DNA of 64,000 nucleotides from a virus. Positions 51,879 to 60,202 of this stretch are shown one piece after another. The stretch is taken from IMG/VR virus record IMGVR_UViG_3300024243_000005, positions 62,001 to 126,000 of that record; one strand, written 5' to 3'. Both the position numbers and the translations under genes were made by a program. The notes under the pieces were generated by a model that had not been told where the DNA came from, did no database searches, and saw nothing but the letters and a program-made list of their open reading frames with translations. The stretch's first letter is position 1. Every line of letters begins with the position of its first letter.

Positions 51879-52468
51879 GTGGAAACCAAGATGGCGACAA
51901 CCCCTCAGTCAAGATGTCCGCTGGCCCCGGAGATATGTTCTCCAGCATGCTCGCTGCAGGAGCAGAACGGGATGTGGCCAAAGAGGCGCTTGATGCTGCA
52001 CTTCGTCGGCTCCCCACACACTACACTGAAGAAGTTGATGTGGGTTGCACGGAATTCGGCCAACTGGACCGCAACAACAAAAACACGTTGGGGATGTGCA
52101 TCTCAAACGACGTGGCCTGCGTACGCCCCCTTGGGGGTGATGGCCCTGATACTCCACCCAAAACCCTCGTGTGGGTGCCCGTCACAAAGATCGAACTGGA
52201 AAGGCGCGAGTGGCCTATTGGTACCCATGGTCCCACGGACACAGCAGAGAACCTCGCCGACTCCGTCATTGCAGCCATCACCCACGATGTACTCCAGGTG
52301 CTGAACCCCACCTTGAGTAACCTGGAGTTCCGCGTCCTGCGCATCAGCGTCATCAACGAAACGACGACCCTGTGCTTCTCCAGAGAGGCCGATATCCTCG
52401 TCCTCGATGGGGCCATCACCGCCCTCATCTTCACCGTATCTGAACCAGAGGTTGACAGCGCGGGGTAA
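51875..52468 (+). CDS. hypothetical protein
   Basis: 197 residues. Disordered acidic N-terminus (GNQDGDNPSVK), then a globular mixed alpha/beta domain. No family recognised. Confidence 0.6.
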   Translation: MSGNQDGDNPSVKMSAGPGDMFSSMLAAGAERDVAKEALDAALRRLPTHYTEEVDVGCTEFGQLDRNNKNTLGMCISNDVACVRPLGGDGPDTPPKTLVWVPVTKIELERREWPIGTHGPTDTAENLADSVIAAITHDVLQVLNPTLSNLEFRVLRISVINETTTLCFSREADILVLDGAITALIFTVSEPEVDSAG

Positions 52469-52519
52469 GTACCCCTACACTTTACGTCAGCCGTGGTAAT
52501 AACTCTCCTGTTGGTCAGT

Positions 52520-52560
52520 AAAAGGTAAAGGGCCTGGAAACGGGCCTTTTGCTTTTTGGG
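52520..52560 (+). terminator. probable terminator
   Basis: AAAGGGCC and GGGCCTTT arms with a short loop are followed by GCTTTTTGG, between the 51875 and 52568 genes. Confidence 0.55.
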
Positions 52561-52567
52561 GTGCACA

Positions 52568-53131
52568 ATGCGTAGCTCCATTGCTCCCATACGCCGCTTC
52601 AATAAACAAAACACCTCCCCAATGGACGCACTTCTAGCGTACTTCGAAGAGCTGCGTGTGCATTGCCGCAACAACGTACAGGGACACATGCTCAACGCGC
52701 CTGCAAGTGCGTCTACGGCCACCAGTTGGAAGGTATCGGTGACTTCCAGCATCATCACTGTGAACGGCGTAACCAAATCCCTCCACAACAGCGGCTCCGA
52801 CTACATCGTCTACTCAAGTGGCACCCCCATCATAGGGGCTAACCAATCTTGCGTCGCAGCGTTCATCGCGTATATCAACAGCGGCAGCATCACCCACACC
52901 GCCATGCTTGGCACCGCTGCGACTACCGGGGTTGCCCCCACCGCTGCACAGATCACTTCCGCCCTAACCGAACGCCCCTGGATCCGCCTTGGAGAAACAA
53001 CACTCCATGATACTGGTGGTGTCATCACGCAGAGCTACGACAGCGCTCGCCGCCCCATCCTCGGTGTCACTGTAGCGCCAACGATTGGGGACTGCTCCTT
53101 CATTGACCGCCTCAAAGACGCTGGCTTATAA
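52568..53131 (+). CDS. beta-rich hypothetical protein
   Basis: 187 residues from the ATG at 52568. Serine/threonine-rich, beta-strand pattern, possible virion or surface protein. Ends where the next promoter begins. Confidence 0.6.
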   Translation: MRSSIAPIRRFNKQNTSPMDALLAYFEELRVHCRNNVQGHMLNAPASASTATSWKVSVTSSIITVNGVTKSLHNSGSDYIVYSSGTPIIGANQSCVAAFIAYINSGSITHTAMLGTAATTGVAPTAAQITSALTERPWIRLGETTLHDTGGVITQSYDSARRPILGVTVAPTIGDCSFIDRLKDAGL

Positions 53132-53138
53132 TCCACAC
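53103..53138 (+). promoter_or_regulatory. rightward promoter with leaderless start
   Basis: TTGACC, 18 nt, TATAAT, then 6 nt to the ATG at 53139, within the end of the preceding gene. Confidence 0.55.
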
Positions 53139-53705
53139 ATGGCTGAGACCGACACCCCAACCCCTCCAAAGAAATCACCCATCACCATCTGGGCAACAGC
53201 AATTGCTACGATACTCACCGCTGCCACCGGACTCGTTCTAGGGCTTGTGGCTGTCTACAGTGGGGAAGATGGAGCTAAAAAAGCGTACACCATCACCAAG
53301 GATGTCATCGAACGACAACAGAAGGATATCGAGGACGCTTGGAAGGATATTGACAAAGCAAACGACCGCATCGACGTGCTCTACGCCATGCTGATCGGTA
53401 AGGTCCCTACATCGTCACCTCATCACCGTGTCAAAACAGAAGTGGAAGAAGAGCGTAGGTCTCCCGCCCATGTGCGTATGCGCATGACCACACGCCGCGT
53501 ACGCGTCCCCACAGCACACCGCCGCCCCACCCCCGTTGCTCGCATTGAGACTGCATCTGCAGCGGTCCCCGACACCCGAGACACCCTCAGCCCCGACGCA
53601 GGTGTTGGTCCTGACATCACCATGCCCAAGGCCCTCAAGCGCGTACACCGCGCTCCTCGTCGCCCCAAGAAGGCAATGCCCGCGTGGGGCCAAGTACAAC
53701 AGTAG
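53139..53705 (+). CDS. spanin-like membrane coiled-coil protein
   Basis: 188 residues. N-terminal membrane helix (about 14-40), then a periplasm-facing coiled coil (about 48-85) and a basic proline-rich tail. This is the general build of an inner-membrane spanin, and the gene sits near the end of the late region. A lipoprotein at 63218 could be a partner, but they are 10 kb apart, so this is only a suggestion. Confidence 0.5.
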   Translation: MAETDTPTPPKKSPITIWATAIATILTAATGLVLGLVAVYSGEDGAKKAYTITKDVIERQQKDIEDAWKDIDKANDRIDVLYAMLIGKVPTSSPHHRVKTEVEEERRSPAHVRMRMTTRRVRVPTAHRRPTPVARIETASAAVPDTRDTLSPDAGVGPDITMPKALKRVHRAPRRPKKAMPAWGQVQQ

Positions 53706-53710
53706 GATCT

Positions 53711-54029
53711 AAAAACTCCATGTCGTCCTGACCATGGAGGTAGCACCCACTTGAATCCTTGCAGAGGTATGAGTCCAGTCGTCGAAAGGCGCCTTTCGTA
53801 CCGTGAGGAATACTTCAATTTGCGTACAAAGCGAATGACTTCTTCACCTTTTACAGCGAGTAGTAAATTGAAGTAATCGGAGCGGTACGAAAGGATGCCG
53901 ATCGTTACTGGAACTCATGTTGGCCTTTGTCGGGAACTGGTGACTGTAAAAAAGGCCGTCGACGATGTATGGTGAAAATCTCGACGTTACGCCGAGGGGT
54001 GATCGTCACATCACACTACTGGGTACTAC
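53711..54029 (-). ncRNA. putative leftward structured noncoding RNA, about 320 nt
   Basis: A TGGTATAAG promoter (54035-54043) points left, and a terminator (CTCCATG/CATGGAG followed by TTTTT, 53711-53739) ends the unit. Between them are long-range helices: GAGTCCAGT with ACTGGAACTC, CCTTTCGTACCG with CGGTACGAAAGG (12 bp), and TACTTCAATTT with AAATTGAAGTA (11 bp), nested around a 43-nt loop. An alternative palindrome CGAAAGGCGCCTTTCG competes with the middle helix. No ORF is convincing. Function unknown. Confidence 0.6.
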
Positions 54030-54034
54030 ATTTT

Positions 54035-54043
54035 CTTATACCA
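54035..54043 (-). promoter_or_regulatory. leftward TGGTATAAG promoter of the ncRNA
   Basis: Minus strand reads TTGGTATAAGAA; -35 is not recognisable. It is divergent from a rightward TTGACA-like/TATAAA region (54049-54081) that leads into the PTH2-like gene. Confidence 0.5.
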
Positions 54044-54158
54044 ACCCCTTGACACTAATTCGCACGTGCTTACCCTATAAACACAGAGGAGAAAACGATG
54101 CGACCTTGCCCTTGCTAAACACCCCGAGCCCCACAACCCCCTGACTCACTACATCATC

Positions 54159-54446
54159 GTGCGCCGAGATATCCCCCGAGGCGTGCAAGCTGCCCAGATT
54201 ACCCACGCAGCAGGTGAGTCCAGCCCTGGCGACCTTGCCAGCGGCACCTACGCAGTCGTGCTAACCGTCCCTGACGAAGCCGAGCTGCGTGCCCTCAGCG
54301 CCCGTCTACACACCAAAGAGATTCGCCACAGGACCATCTGTGAGAACGCACCTGCGTACGCTGGCCAGGCCATGGCCATCGGCGCCGAGCCTGCGCCCCG
54401 CAGCGTACTGAGGAGGCACTTCAGCAGCTTACCGCTGCTTCGATAA
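54159..54446 (+). CDS. peptidyl-tRNA hydrolase (PTH2)-like, start in another frame
   Basis: 95 residues from the GTG at 54159. RRDIPRGVQAAQITHAAGES, then VVLTVPDEAELRALSARL and EPAPRSVLRRHFSSLPLLR are typical of phage PTH2-type peptidyl-tRNA hydrolase proteins. In-frame sequence extends upstream (ALAKHPEPHNPLTHYIIV) without an ATG. A strong ribosome site and ATG lie at 54085-54100 but in a frame that stops after six codons; a +1 shift joins the two frames. Either a +1 frameshift, an indel, or an unrecognised start. Next to two tRNA genes. Confidence 0.6.
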   Translation: MRRDIPRGVQAAQITHAAGESSPGDLASGTYAVVLTVPDEAELRALSARLHTKEIRHRTICENAPAYAGQAMAIGAEPAPRSVLRRHFSSLPLLR

Positions 54447-54456
54447 GTAGTACCCC

Positions 54457-54542
54457 GCGCGGGTAGCTCAGTGGTCAGAGCGCTCCGTCCTGTCCTCGGA
54501 CAGCAGACGGCGAGGTCGGAGGTTCAACTCCTCCCCCGCGCA
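54457..54542 (+). tRNA. tRNA-Asp-like gene with extended anticodon arm
   Basis: Acceptor GCGCGGG/CCCGCGC, D-arm GCTC/GAGC and T-arm GGAGG/CCTCC (loop TTCAACT) are standard. The variable loop AGGTC matches many tRNA-Asp. The anticodon arm is 30 nt instead of 17: CTCCGTC pairs with GACGGCG, and CTGTC pairs with GACAG around a CTCG loop, so the GTC anticodon would be inside a helix. Possibly an inactive tRNA, a decoy or a tRNA-like molecule. Confidence 0.6.
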
Positions 54543-54605
54543 CTCATTCCCCTCACGGGTGTAAGGCCCGATTACCTAGTTTGACTCTGGGGAGGGGAGC
54601 CACAT

Positions 54606-54682
54606 ACGCCTGTAGCTCCAAGCTGGCAGAGCGCCCGGACTAAGGTCCCGGGAGGTCGCAGGTTCGAACCCTGTCAGGCGTA
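54606..54682 (+). tRNA. tRNA with 9-nt anticodon loop (AAGG)
   Basis: Acceptor ACGCCTG/CAGGCGT, D-stem GCTC/GAGC, T-arm GCAGG/CCTGT, variable loop AGGTC. The anticodon stem CCCGG/CCGGG is perfect but closes a 9-nt loop ACUAAGGUC instead of 7 nt. U is followed by AAGG, which could pair with CCUU. If the first and last loop bases form an A-C mismatch pair, the loop is 7 nt and reads AAG (Leu codon CUU), but the short variable loop does not fit Leu. The amino acid is not assigned. Confidence 0.65.
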
Positions 54683-55120
54683 TCAGGAACCCAGGCTCTT
54701 GATGTAGAAGTAGGCCGCTGCAATCGCGGCGGGGATCATCCCTCCCAGCAAACCGTAGAGCCCCGACTTCGCCTGCAGCCGTGCCACATCCACCTTCACC
54801 GCGTGGACGCTATCCTTCAATGCAGAGAGGGCGACTGTGAGCGCATCTGCACTCTCTTTGGCCGCTGTGGCTACCCCGGCGTCCCCTTTGGCAAACGCAG
54901 CCTTCAGCTTCTCTACTGCCTTCCGTAGTTCTTCGGCAGCGGCCCGAATCTCAGCCACGTCCTCCTTATGCATGTCGAAGATTTCTTCCTGGACCTGCGC
55001 AAACCACTCCAGGTAGTGCTGCACGTGCCGTGCCCACTCCTCCCACACGGGGAGATCCTTCTCACTCTTGATGGGCGGCGGTGGTGGTAGAAGGAATTTA
55101 CCGCTGTTCCTACGCGCCAC
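54683..55120 (-). CDS. helical protein with C-terminal membrane segment
   Basis: About 145 residues, leftward. The start is uncertain; a GTG at 55120 overlaps the end of the cupin gene by 11 nt, an ATG at 55165 would overlap it more. A proline-rich N-terminus, a long amphipathic coiled coil (about 45-115) and a C-terminal hydrophobic helix (LLGGMIPAAIAAAYFYI). A tail-anchored or holin/antiholin-like protein. Confidence 0.6.
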   Translation of the reverse strand: MARRNSGKFLLPPPPPIKSEKDLPVWEEWARHVQHYLEWFAQVQEEIFDMHKEDVAEIRAAAEELRKAVEKLKAAFAKGDAGVATAAKESADALTVALSALKDSVHAVKVDVARLQAKSGLYGLLGGMIPAAIAAAYFYIKSLGS

Positions 55121-55529
55121 CTGGTGCACCTGGGTAACCGTCGATTGAGGGCACAACGACACCAAGAATCCAGGTATCCTCTAGCGCCAACGCCCCGTGT
55201 CCCGTCTCTTTGTCCAAGTACAAGAAATCCCCCCGCTCCAGCACTTCGGTCTTCTTCTCCCCCGCTTCCGCGTACACCACCTCAAGACGCCCGCTCAGAA
55301 CGATGAGCCACTCCTGGGCTCTCTCGTGCTGATGACACGGCAGCTTGGTACCTTTGCTGAACAAGCACTTCTGAACCGCACCATGGTGGTCATGCATCAG
55401 CCCATGACCAACCGCCGTGCCCCCCTCCACCTCATATTCAACAACGCTAGACATCGGCGTGGTCCCCTTGAGTTTCTTGGTCATAGCCGCCAATTCAGGC
55501 AACTTTGTCCCTGGCTTCGGAATGGGCAT
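55110..55529 (-). CDS. small cupin-domain protein
   Basis: 139 residues from the ATG at 55529. A single cupin fold: GLMHDHHGAVQKCLFSKGTK, then HQHERAQEWLIVLSGRLEVVY (metal-binding H-x-H-x3-QE) and GDFLYLDKETGHGALALED. Likely metal-binding; substrate unknown. Confidence 0.7.
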   Translation of the reverse strand: MPIPKPGTKLPELAAMTKKLKGTTPMSSVVEYEVEGGTAVGHGLMHDHHGAVQKCLFSKGTKLPCHQHERAQEWLIVLSGRLEVVYAEAGEKKTEVLERGDFLYLDKETGHGALALEDTWILGVVVPSIDGYPGAPGGA

Positions 55530-55649
55530 ATTCGGTGTTCCTACGTAGTCAGGTTCGTGTGCACGAAGGCTCCTGTTGTACCCATGAATAATAGTATCTT
55601 CCGCCGAAGAATTCAAACACACAAGAAAATTACACGATATACGAGAACT

Positions 55650-55688
55650 AAAAAGAAAACCCCCAACGCAAGCCGATGCGCGGGGGTT
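55650..55688 (-). terminator. leftward rho-independent terminator
   Basis: Minus strand AACCCCC...GGGGGTT hairpin followed by a T-rich run, ending transcription from the 55745 gene. Confidence 0.75.
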
Positions 55689-55744
55689 CTCATCTACCAG
55701 GAAGCAGAACTTGAATGTCAGAGTGATAGACTTCGCACGGTGTG

Positions 55745-56119
55745 TCAAGGCTTGTTGACCAGGGATTCTTCATCCGTGGTGCGGTCTACAGAGAATACGA
55801 CCCACTCATGTGGTGCGGTACAAACAAACATCTCCTCCGTCGTCTCAATGAAGGTCGCCGCTTCCGCAACGTAAGCCTCCTCCAACCACAGCAGCAACCC
55901 ATCACTCGGCTTTTCATTCACACCCCAAACCAATGTACCAATCCCCGCAGTTGTAACGAGTACACGCTCGTGTAAACGCACTTGGCCACTAGCGAAAGCT
56001 CTCTTCACAGCGGCAACATCATCAAACACCCACTTGACGGAGTGCTGTATGTTCATATCTTGCACCTCATCTATGTAGGTGACCGTGACCTGGGTACCCC
56101 TAACCCCCGGCGCAGCCAT
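55745..56119 (-). CDS. hypothetical protein
   Basis: 124 residues, leftward, overlapping the upstream gene by 20 nt. Mixed alpha/beta (VTVTYIDEVQD, WVFDDVAAVKRAF). No family recognised. Confidence 0.6.
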   Translation of the reverse strand: MAAPGVRGTQVTVTYIDEVQDMNIQHSVKWVFDDVAAVKRAFASGQVRLHERVLVTTAGIGTLVWGVNEKPSDGLLLWLEEAYVAEAATFIETTEEMFVCTAPHEWVVFSVDRTTDEESLVNKP

Positions 56120-56534
56120 CGTCAGTACCTGGGAAGCTATCGCCGTTTAGATTGAGCTTGACGTGGTCGAGGGGGCGCGGTATCGCGACCTCAACTATCA
56201 CTGAGTCATGCACGTGTGCCACCACGTGCGCGTCCATCGCACCCTCCGCCGCTGGGTCAATGCCCACAATGACCTTGGTGTTCGCAGGAAGTATCTGCAC
56301 CAATCCATCCTGGGGTGAGTTCCCAGGGGCAAGTACCACCTCGTACAGGCGATCACCCACATTGCCCCGTGTACCAAGGGGAAGCGCATCTTCGTACGCC
56401 ACGGCCCTGAACTCTTCCACCGACGCGTACCTCGCAGCTAAGCCCAGGGCCTCCATCTCCGCCATGAAGTTCTTCGCGAACAACGCACCATACGCCAGCG
56501 CTTGTGCTTGTGCAGCGTCGTCCGAGGTCCCCAT
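56100..56534 (-). CDS. hypothetical protein
   Basis: 144 residues from the ATG at 56534 that overlaps the methyltransferase stop (TGATG). Alanine-rich helical N-terminus, beta-strand C-terminus with VIVGIDPAAEGAMDAHVV. No family recognised. Confidence 0.6.
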   Translation of the reverse strand: MGTSDDAAQAQALAYGALFAKNFMAEMEALGLAARYASVEEFRAVAYEDALPLGTRGNVGDRLYEVVLAPGNSPQDGLVQILPANTKVIVGIDPAAEGAMDAHVVAHVHDSVIVEVAIPRPLDHVKLNLNGDSFPGTDDGCAGG

Positions 56535-57136
56535 CACCAATCCACCCATCCAATCTGAGGGGGTCCGTCGCTCCCTGGCTCGCGCCCATCCATCGTGAAA
56601 AAAGCGTACTCCGCGCTGTCGTTGCCCTTCTCATCAAAGCTGGGCCTGGGGCGGATGACATCCACGTTGAGTAAATTGATCTCATTCCACAGGTCAACGC
56701 GGCAGTTCGCGCCGAGAACGCTGAGGCGCATCAAGTAGAACATCAGAGACGTGGGCTTCGCCAGGAGCGTATGGCTCTTGCGGATAAACCTCTCCGCGTA
56801 CGTGAAGGGAGGGTTGCCTGGTACGAAGTCGAAACGCGTGCGCGTATTCCACAGGAGGAAGTCGGCGTAGACGCGCCGCACCCCTTGTGCGCCCCCAGTC
56901 ATGGAGTGTCGGAATCGCTCCACCCCGATAGGGCTCTCCTCCATGTTGCGACAGTAAATCTGGGATATGCGCGCAAAGGGCGCCGGGCCACAACCGGGTT
57001 CCAGCACACGCTTTACGCGGTAAAGCTGCTCCCCACGGCGCTCTGCCAGCATTGTGTAACCTGCGTGCACCAACGCAGGAGGGGTCAGGTACACATCCCC
57101 AAGCTCGGATTGTTTCTTCCTGTTTTTGCTACTCAT
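56534..57136 (-). CDS. DNA adenine methyltransferase-like protein
   Basis: 200 residues. VYLTPPALV, VLEPGCGPAPFA (SAM-binding motif I, 48-50 GCG) and the catalytic NPPF (108-111, in VPGNPPFTYAERF) are typical of N6-adenine DNA methyltransferases. Short for a solitary methyltransferase. A palindrome copy lies near its N-terminus. Target sequence unknown; it might be the palindrome, which is testable. Confidence 0.75.
   Translation of the reverse strand: MSSKNRKKQSELGDVYLTPPALVHAGYTMLAERRGEQLYRVKRVLEPGCGPAPFARISQIYCRNMEESPIGVERFRHSMTGGAQGVRRVYADFLLWNTRTRFDFVPGNPPFTYAERFIRKSHTLLAKPTSLMFYLMRLSVLGANCRVDLWNEINLLNVDVIRPRPSFDEKGNDSAEYAFFTMDGREPGSDGPPQIGWVDW
57012..57024. repeat. dispersed palindrome CTTTACGCGGTAAAG
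   Basis: Exact match inside the leftward methyltransferase gene (LYRVK). Confidence 0.85.
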
Positions 57137-58419
57137 TTTGCCACTTTATCATGGTTCTCCGACCGGCGCGTAGACGGGATGTATGGTGCATCGTCTGGAC
57201 CTCGTGTATGATCCGCCACCCTCGTCACCAGCACCGCCATCCACTCGTCGGGCCGCTTACGCCGCACACCCCGCTTCCACAACGCAGACGCCAACGACCC
57301 TGTCGGCTCCATGGTCTCGAAGATGTGGTACTTCTTCTTTGATGCTACCCGGGGCTTCTCCAGCCACGCACGCGTGTCCTCACCCAAAGGAAGGGGTCCA
57401 CGTCGAACGCGGATGCGATCATGCGCCCGCACATCGTACTGATACGCCTGCAGAATGCGGAAGTCAGCCTCCTTTTTCACCTTGCGGGTCACCTCTTGAA
57501 TCACCTGGTCTCGCATCACGACGGTGTAGTACGGTGGTGGCATCACCCGACCACGTATTGTGTTCTTCTTCCTAAACGATTGTACGATACGCCGATGCGC
57601 CTGCTTGCCGTGTTTGGTCTCCAAAACCGTCTTGTGATCATTCAACCACTGCACGATGTGGGGCACGATAGTGTTCGTCCCCGTGAGGGGATACTGCCGG
57701 GAGGGCTTCAACTCGTGGCCTTTATAACGCTCAACAACCGGAGCCATGCGATGTGCATACTGCTGACGACTACCTTCAACAACACCCGCAGGGACAGACA
57801 TCTCGTTGTCTAAATCTTCAAACGAAACCAGGGACACAATGTCTCCCTCCGACGTGATCAGGTGCCCATACAGCTCCCCATCCCCAAAACGTGCAGTACC
57901 AAACGACGTGGGGCCAGGGGGCTGAGTCCAACACTCTACACCGTTGAGGTCCATACTGAAGCCCGCAGACGTAAACTCGTCGTACCCCAAGTAAAGCGTG
58001 GAGAATGGCATCTCCTTACTCAGTTCATTCCACACGAAAATATCGTCATACGTTCTCTTGGCCGCTTCCTTCACAACAGCGGCGGGCAGCGTTGGCATCA
58101 CACCACCGCGCGCACGGTCTTCCACGCTCTTAGGGTGTAGCTGAACCACCAGGTCATCCCGAGCAAGAAGAAGCGCAGCATATGCTGACTCGTACAGGCG
58201 CGCGGGTACCTCGATGATGTGTGCACGCCGTAGTAGCTCTCCAACGAACTTCACGGTGTCTCTTGCCTCTGTAGCGGCATGCGTATGGAACTTCTCGTCC
58301 TTGACGGCACCCCACTGTACGTACATCCCCCTTGTGGAGAGGAAGCGCTGCACAATCCCAGAGTGACCGACGTCCCTGGAAAAACTCTTCATCCCTTCCG
58401 GAAGTAACGCTTTGCCCAT
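57133..58419 (-). CDS. hypothetical protein
   Basis: 428 residues with a GGAGGAGG ribosome site. Mixed alpha/beta with a basic C-terminal part and no recognised domain. It overlaps the methyltransferase gene by 4 nt (ATGA), so the two are co-translated. Confidence 0.6.
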   Translation of the reverse strand: MGKALLPEGMKSFSRDVGHSGIVQRFLSTRGMYVQWGAVKDEKFHTHAATEARDTVKFVGELLRRAHIIEVPARLYESAYAALLLARDDLVVQLHPKSVEDRARGGVMPTLPAAVVKEAAKRTYDDIFVWNELSKEMPFSTLYLGYDEFTSAGFSMDLNGVECWTQPPGPTSFGTARFGDGELYGHLITSEGDIVSLVSFEDLDNEMSVPAGVVEGSRQQYAHRMAPVVERYKGHELKPSRQYPLTGTNTIVPHIVQWLNDHKTVLETKHGKQAHRRIVQSFRKKNTIRGRVMPPPYYTVVMRDQVIQEVTRKVKKEADFRILQAYQYDVRAHDRIRVRRGPLPLGEDTRAWLEKPRVASKKKYHIFETMEPTGSLASALWKRGVRRKRPDEWMAVLVTRVADHTRGPDDAPYIPSTRRSENHDKVAK

Positions 58420-58450
58420 CTCACCTCCTCCATGCTACTTTAAATTCATC

Positions 58451-58840
58451 ATGTACATCTGGTACCCAGGACGACCTCCCGAATGCACCCCCGAACTGCT
58501 CCAACACCTCACCACTGTGCTGGAGTTATTCGACGACCTCGTAGCGCATCGAGACAGTGTGCACCTGGACGCCATTAACAGGCAGTTCGGCCTCATGTGT
58601 GCCCTCGTAGGTGCTGAACAAGACGCCTGCCTTGACAGCGACCTGAGCCTGCGGGACTTCCGCATGTTCTGCGAACAGGTCCCACAAGCCACCGCGCTCA
58701 TGTACACCCACGAGGACTGGAAAGCACTGTTCGAAATATCCGTGGGCGTCACCGACCTGCACCAATCCCTGGAGATTGACCATGCCCACACCTGCCCCAC
58801 CCCCGAAGTTGCCAGCACGGGAGCCACCGCCACCAACTGA
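58451..58840 (+). CDS. hypothetical protein
   Basis: 129 residues from the ATG at 58451, preceded by TACTTT 9 nt upstream, possibly leaderless. Helical. Rightward gene flanked by leftward genes. No family recognised. Confidence 0.55.
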   Translation: MYIWYPGRPPECTPELLQHLTTVLELFDDLVAHRDSVHLDAINRQFGLMCALVGAEQDACLDSDLSLRDFRMFCEQVPQATALMYTHEDWKALFEISVGVTDLHQSLEIDHAHTCPTPEVASTGATATN

Positions 58841-58958
58841 GCCAGGGCCTACCGTGACCCCTGCGTCCCAAGCCAAGAACAAGGGCTTGCGCGCCACGAC
58901 CCCCAGAGAGGAGGATCGTGCACGCTACACCCGCACCACCGGAAGAGACCTGGGCTAA
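58782..58958 (+). CDS. small proline-rich protein
   Basis: 58 residues from an ATG with GGAG upstream, overlapping the end of the 58451 gene in a different frame. Proline-rich then basic. Weak; could be a chance ORF. Confidence 0.35.
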   Translation: MPTPAPPPKLPAREPPPPTEPGPTVTPASQAKNKGLRATTPREEDRARYTRTTGRDLG

Positions 58959-59308
58959 GCGTCCTTCCCCTTCAGCTCCCCGTCCTCTTCCTTCAACCAC
59001 TCGAACACCGCTGACCGCGCCTTAAAGGTCTGCCGAACCCACAACGCCGTCTTCAGGTACGCCGATGTGAGGTCCTCACGCGTGCGTGCATTCACGGGAG
59101 CAATCAGCAGCGAATACTGCCCATTCAACAGAAACACTGCACGGAAGCGGTCCTCCGCTGCGTTACTGAACAGCGCCCCTTGACCGTCTTCCAGCGTAAT
59201 GTTGTTCTCCGCGAGCACCGTCTGCAGCCGCGTCTGCGACACATACCGCAGGTCTGTATTCGGCATCCAATCAATCATGTTCACCGGAATTCTGCCGCCC
59301 ATTTTCAC
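58955..59308 (-). CDS. hypothetical protein
   Basis: 117 residues, overlapping the upstream zinc-ribbon gene by 4 nt. Mixed alpha/beta with an acidic end. No family recognised. Confidence 0.6.
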   Translation of the reverse strand: MKMGGRIPVNMIDWMPNTDLRYVSQTRLQTVLAENNITLEDGQGALFSNAAEDRFRAVFLLNGQYSLLIAPVNARTREDLTSAYLKTALWVRQTFKARSAVFEWLKEEDGELKGKDA

Positions 59309-59721
59309 ACCTCTTCAAGTTTGATGAGGGCGTATACCTCCACCCACTTCTTCCCACACCCAGGACAGCGTACACCTCCGCGAAGCTGCGCTTCAGGGAA
59401 TTGGACCAGCTCCTCGCTGACAAGGCCACCCTTACCGCAGTACGGACACTTTGTAGGTTCTTTGAGATACTTCTCGTAGGCCGCTGTACCCAAGACACGT
59501 AGCTTGAACCGTGTCACGAGAACTGCTTCTGTGCCCACCCAGTCAACGATGAGCTGTATTTTGCACGTGGGGCAACGAAGGATAAACCCCTCCGTAATGT
59601 GTACTGTACCGTCGTCCTGTCGCCAAAGTCGTCTGTTGGTCCTTGGGCCAGGAATATCAGCGCCACAATCTGGACACTTGGCGCGGTGTATACTTCCTTG
59701 CGTAGTCCTCGGTGCTGTCAT
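59305..59721 (-). CDS. double zinc-ribbon protein
   Basis: 138 residues from the ATG at 59721 with GGAGG upstream. Four C-x2-C pairs: CPDCG, CPTC, CPYCG and CPGCG, i.e. two zinc ribbons. Likely nucleic-acid binding, with a small alpha/beta domain between. Confidence 0.65.
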   Translation of the reverse strand: MTAPRTTQGSIHRAKCPDCGADIPGPRTNRRLWRQDDGTVHITEGFILRCPTCKIQLIVDWVGTEAVLVTRFKLRVLGTAAYEKYLKEPTKCPYCGKGGLVSEELVQFPEAQLRGGVRCPGCGKKWVEVYALIKLEEV

Positions 59722-60202
59722 CGCACCTCCAACACGTGCTTCATACTCCTCCTCTTTTTTTGATAAACACATCCCGTGTAGCCAGATTAGATCTGGGTCC
59801 GAGGTTCCTATCGGGCAACGAACCCCGGGAGGGGCATCATGGAGTTGTTTCTGGTGGGCGCTCCATGAACACAAGCCTGCGCATCTGACCCTAACGCGTA
59901 CAACATGGCAGCAGCAGCAGCCGCCCACCTACCTACGTGTGTGAATCATTCCTTAATTCGTGCCTCGGGGGCGCCAGTGGAATGGCGCCTACGTAGTGTC
60001 AGCGTTACGCTAACGACGCTTTCGCAACGAAAGATTCACGGCGAAGATTCTCGCCTTCTTCCACCTAATGTACAGCCTGGGTGTGGCCACGCCCTGCTAC
60101 GAGGCATTACCCTCGTGGTGCACGGTGAGTCACTATACGGCAGTGAACTCCGCGCTCATCCCCCGCCCTGCCACACCCCTTGTTGCGCTGTACACCAAGA
60201 CC
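59722..60202. other. about 480 nt without a convincing gene
   Basis: A hairpin GGCGCCA-6 nt-TGGCGCC lies at 59970-59989. I see no good ribosome site with a coherent ORF in either direction. It may hold untranslated leader sequence for the leftward genes. Confidence 0.4.

Noticed and set aside
53139-53705. Pairing this gene with the 63218 lipoprotein as a two-component spanin
   Set aside because: The genes are 10 kb apart; the topology fits but nothing links them.
54457-54542. Reading the first tRNA as tRNA-Thr (TGT)
   Set aside because: That fold needs a C at position 33 and a T-T pair; the Asp-like fold with an enlarged arm explains the variable loop and stem better.
57133-58419. Anti-CRISPR-related identity for this protein
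   Set aside because: A vague resemblance only; no motif I can name supports it.
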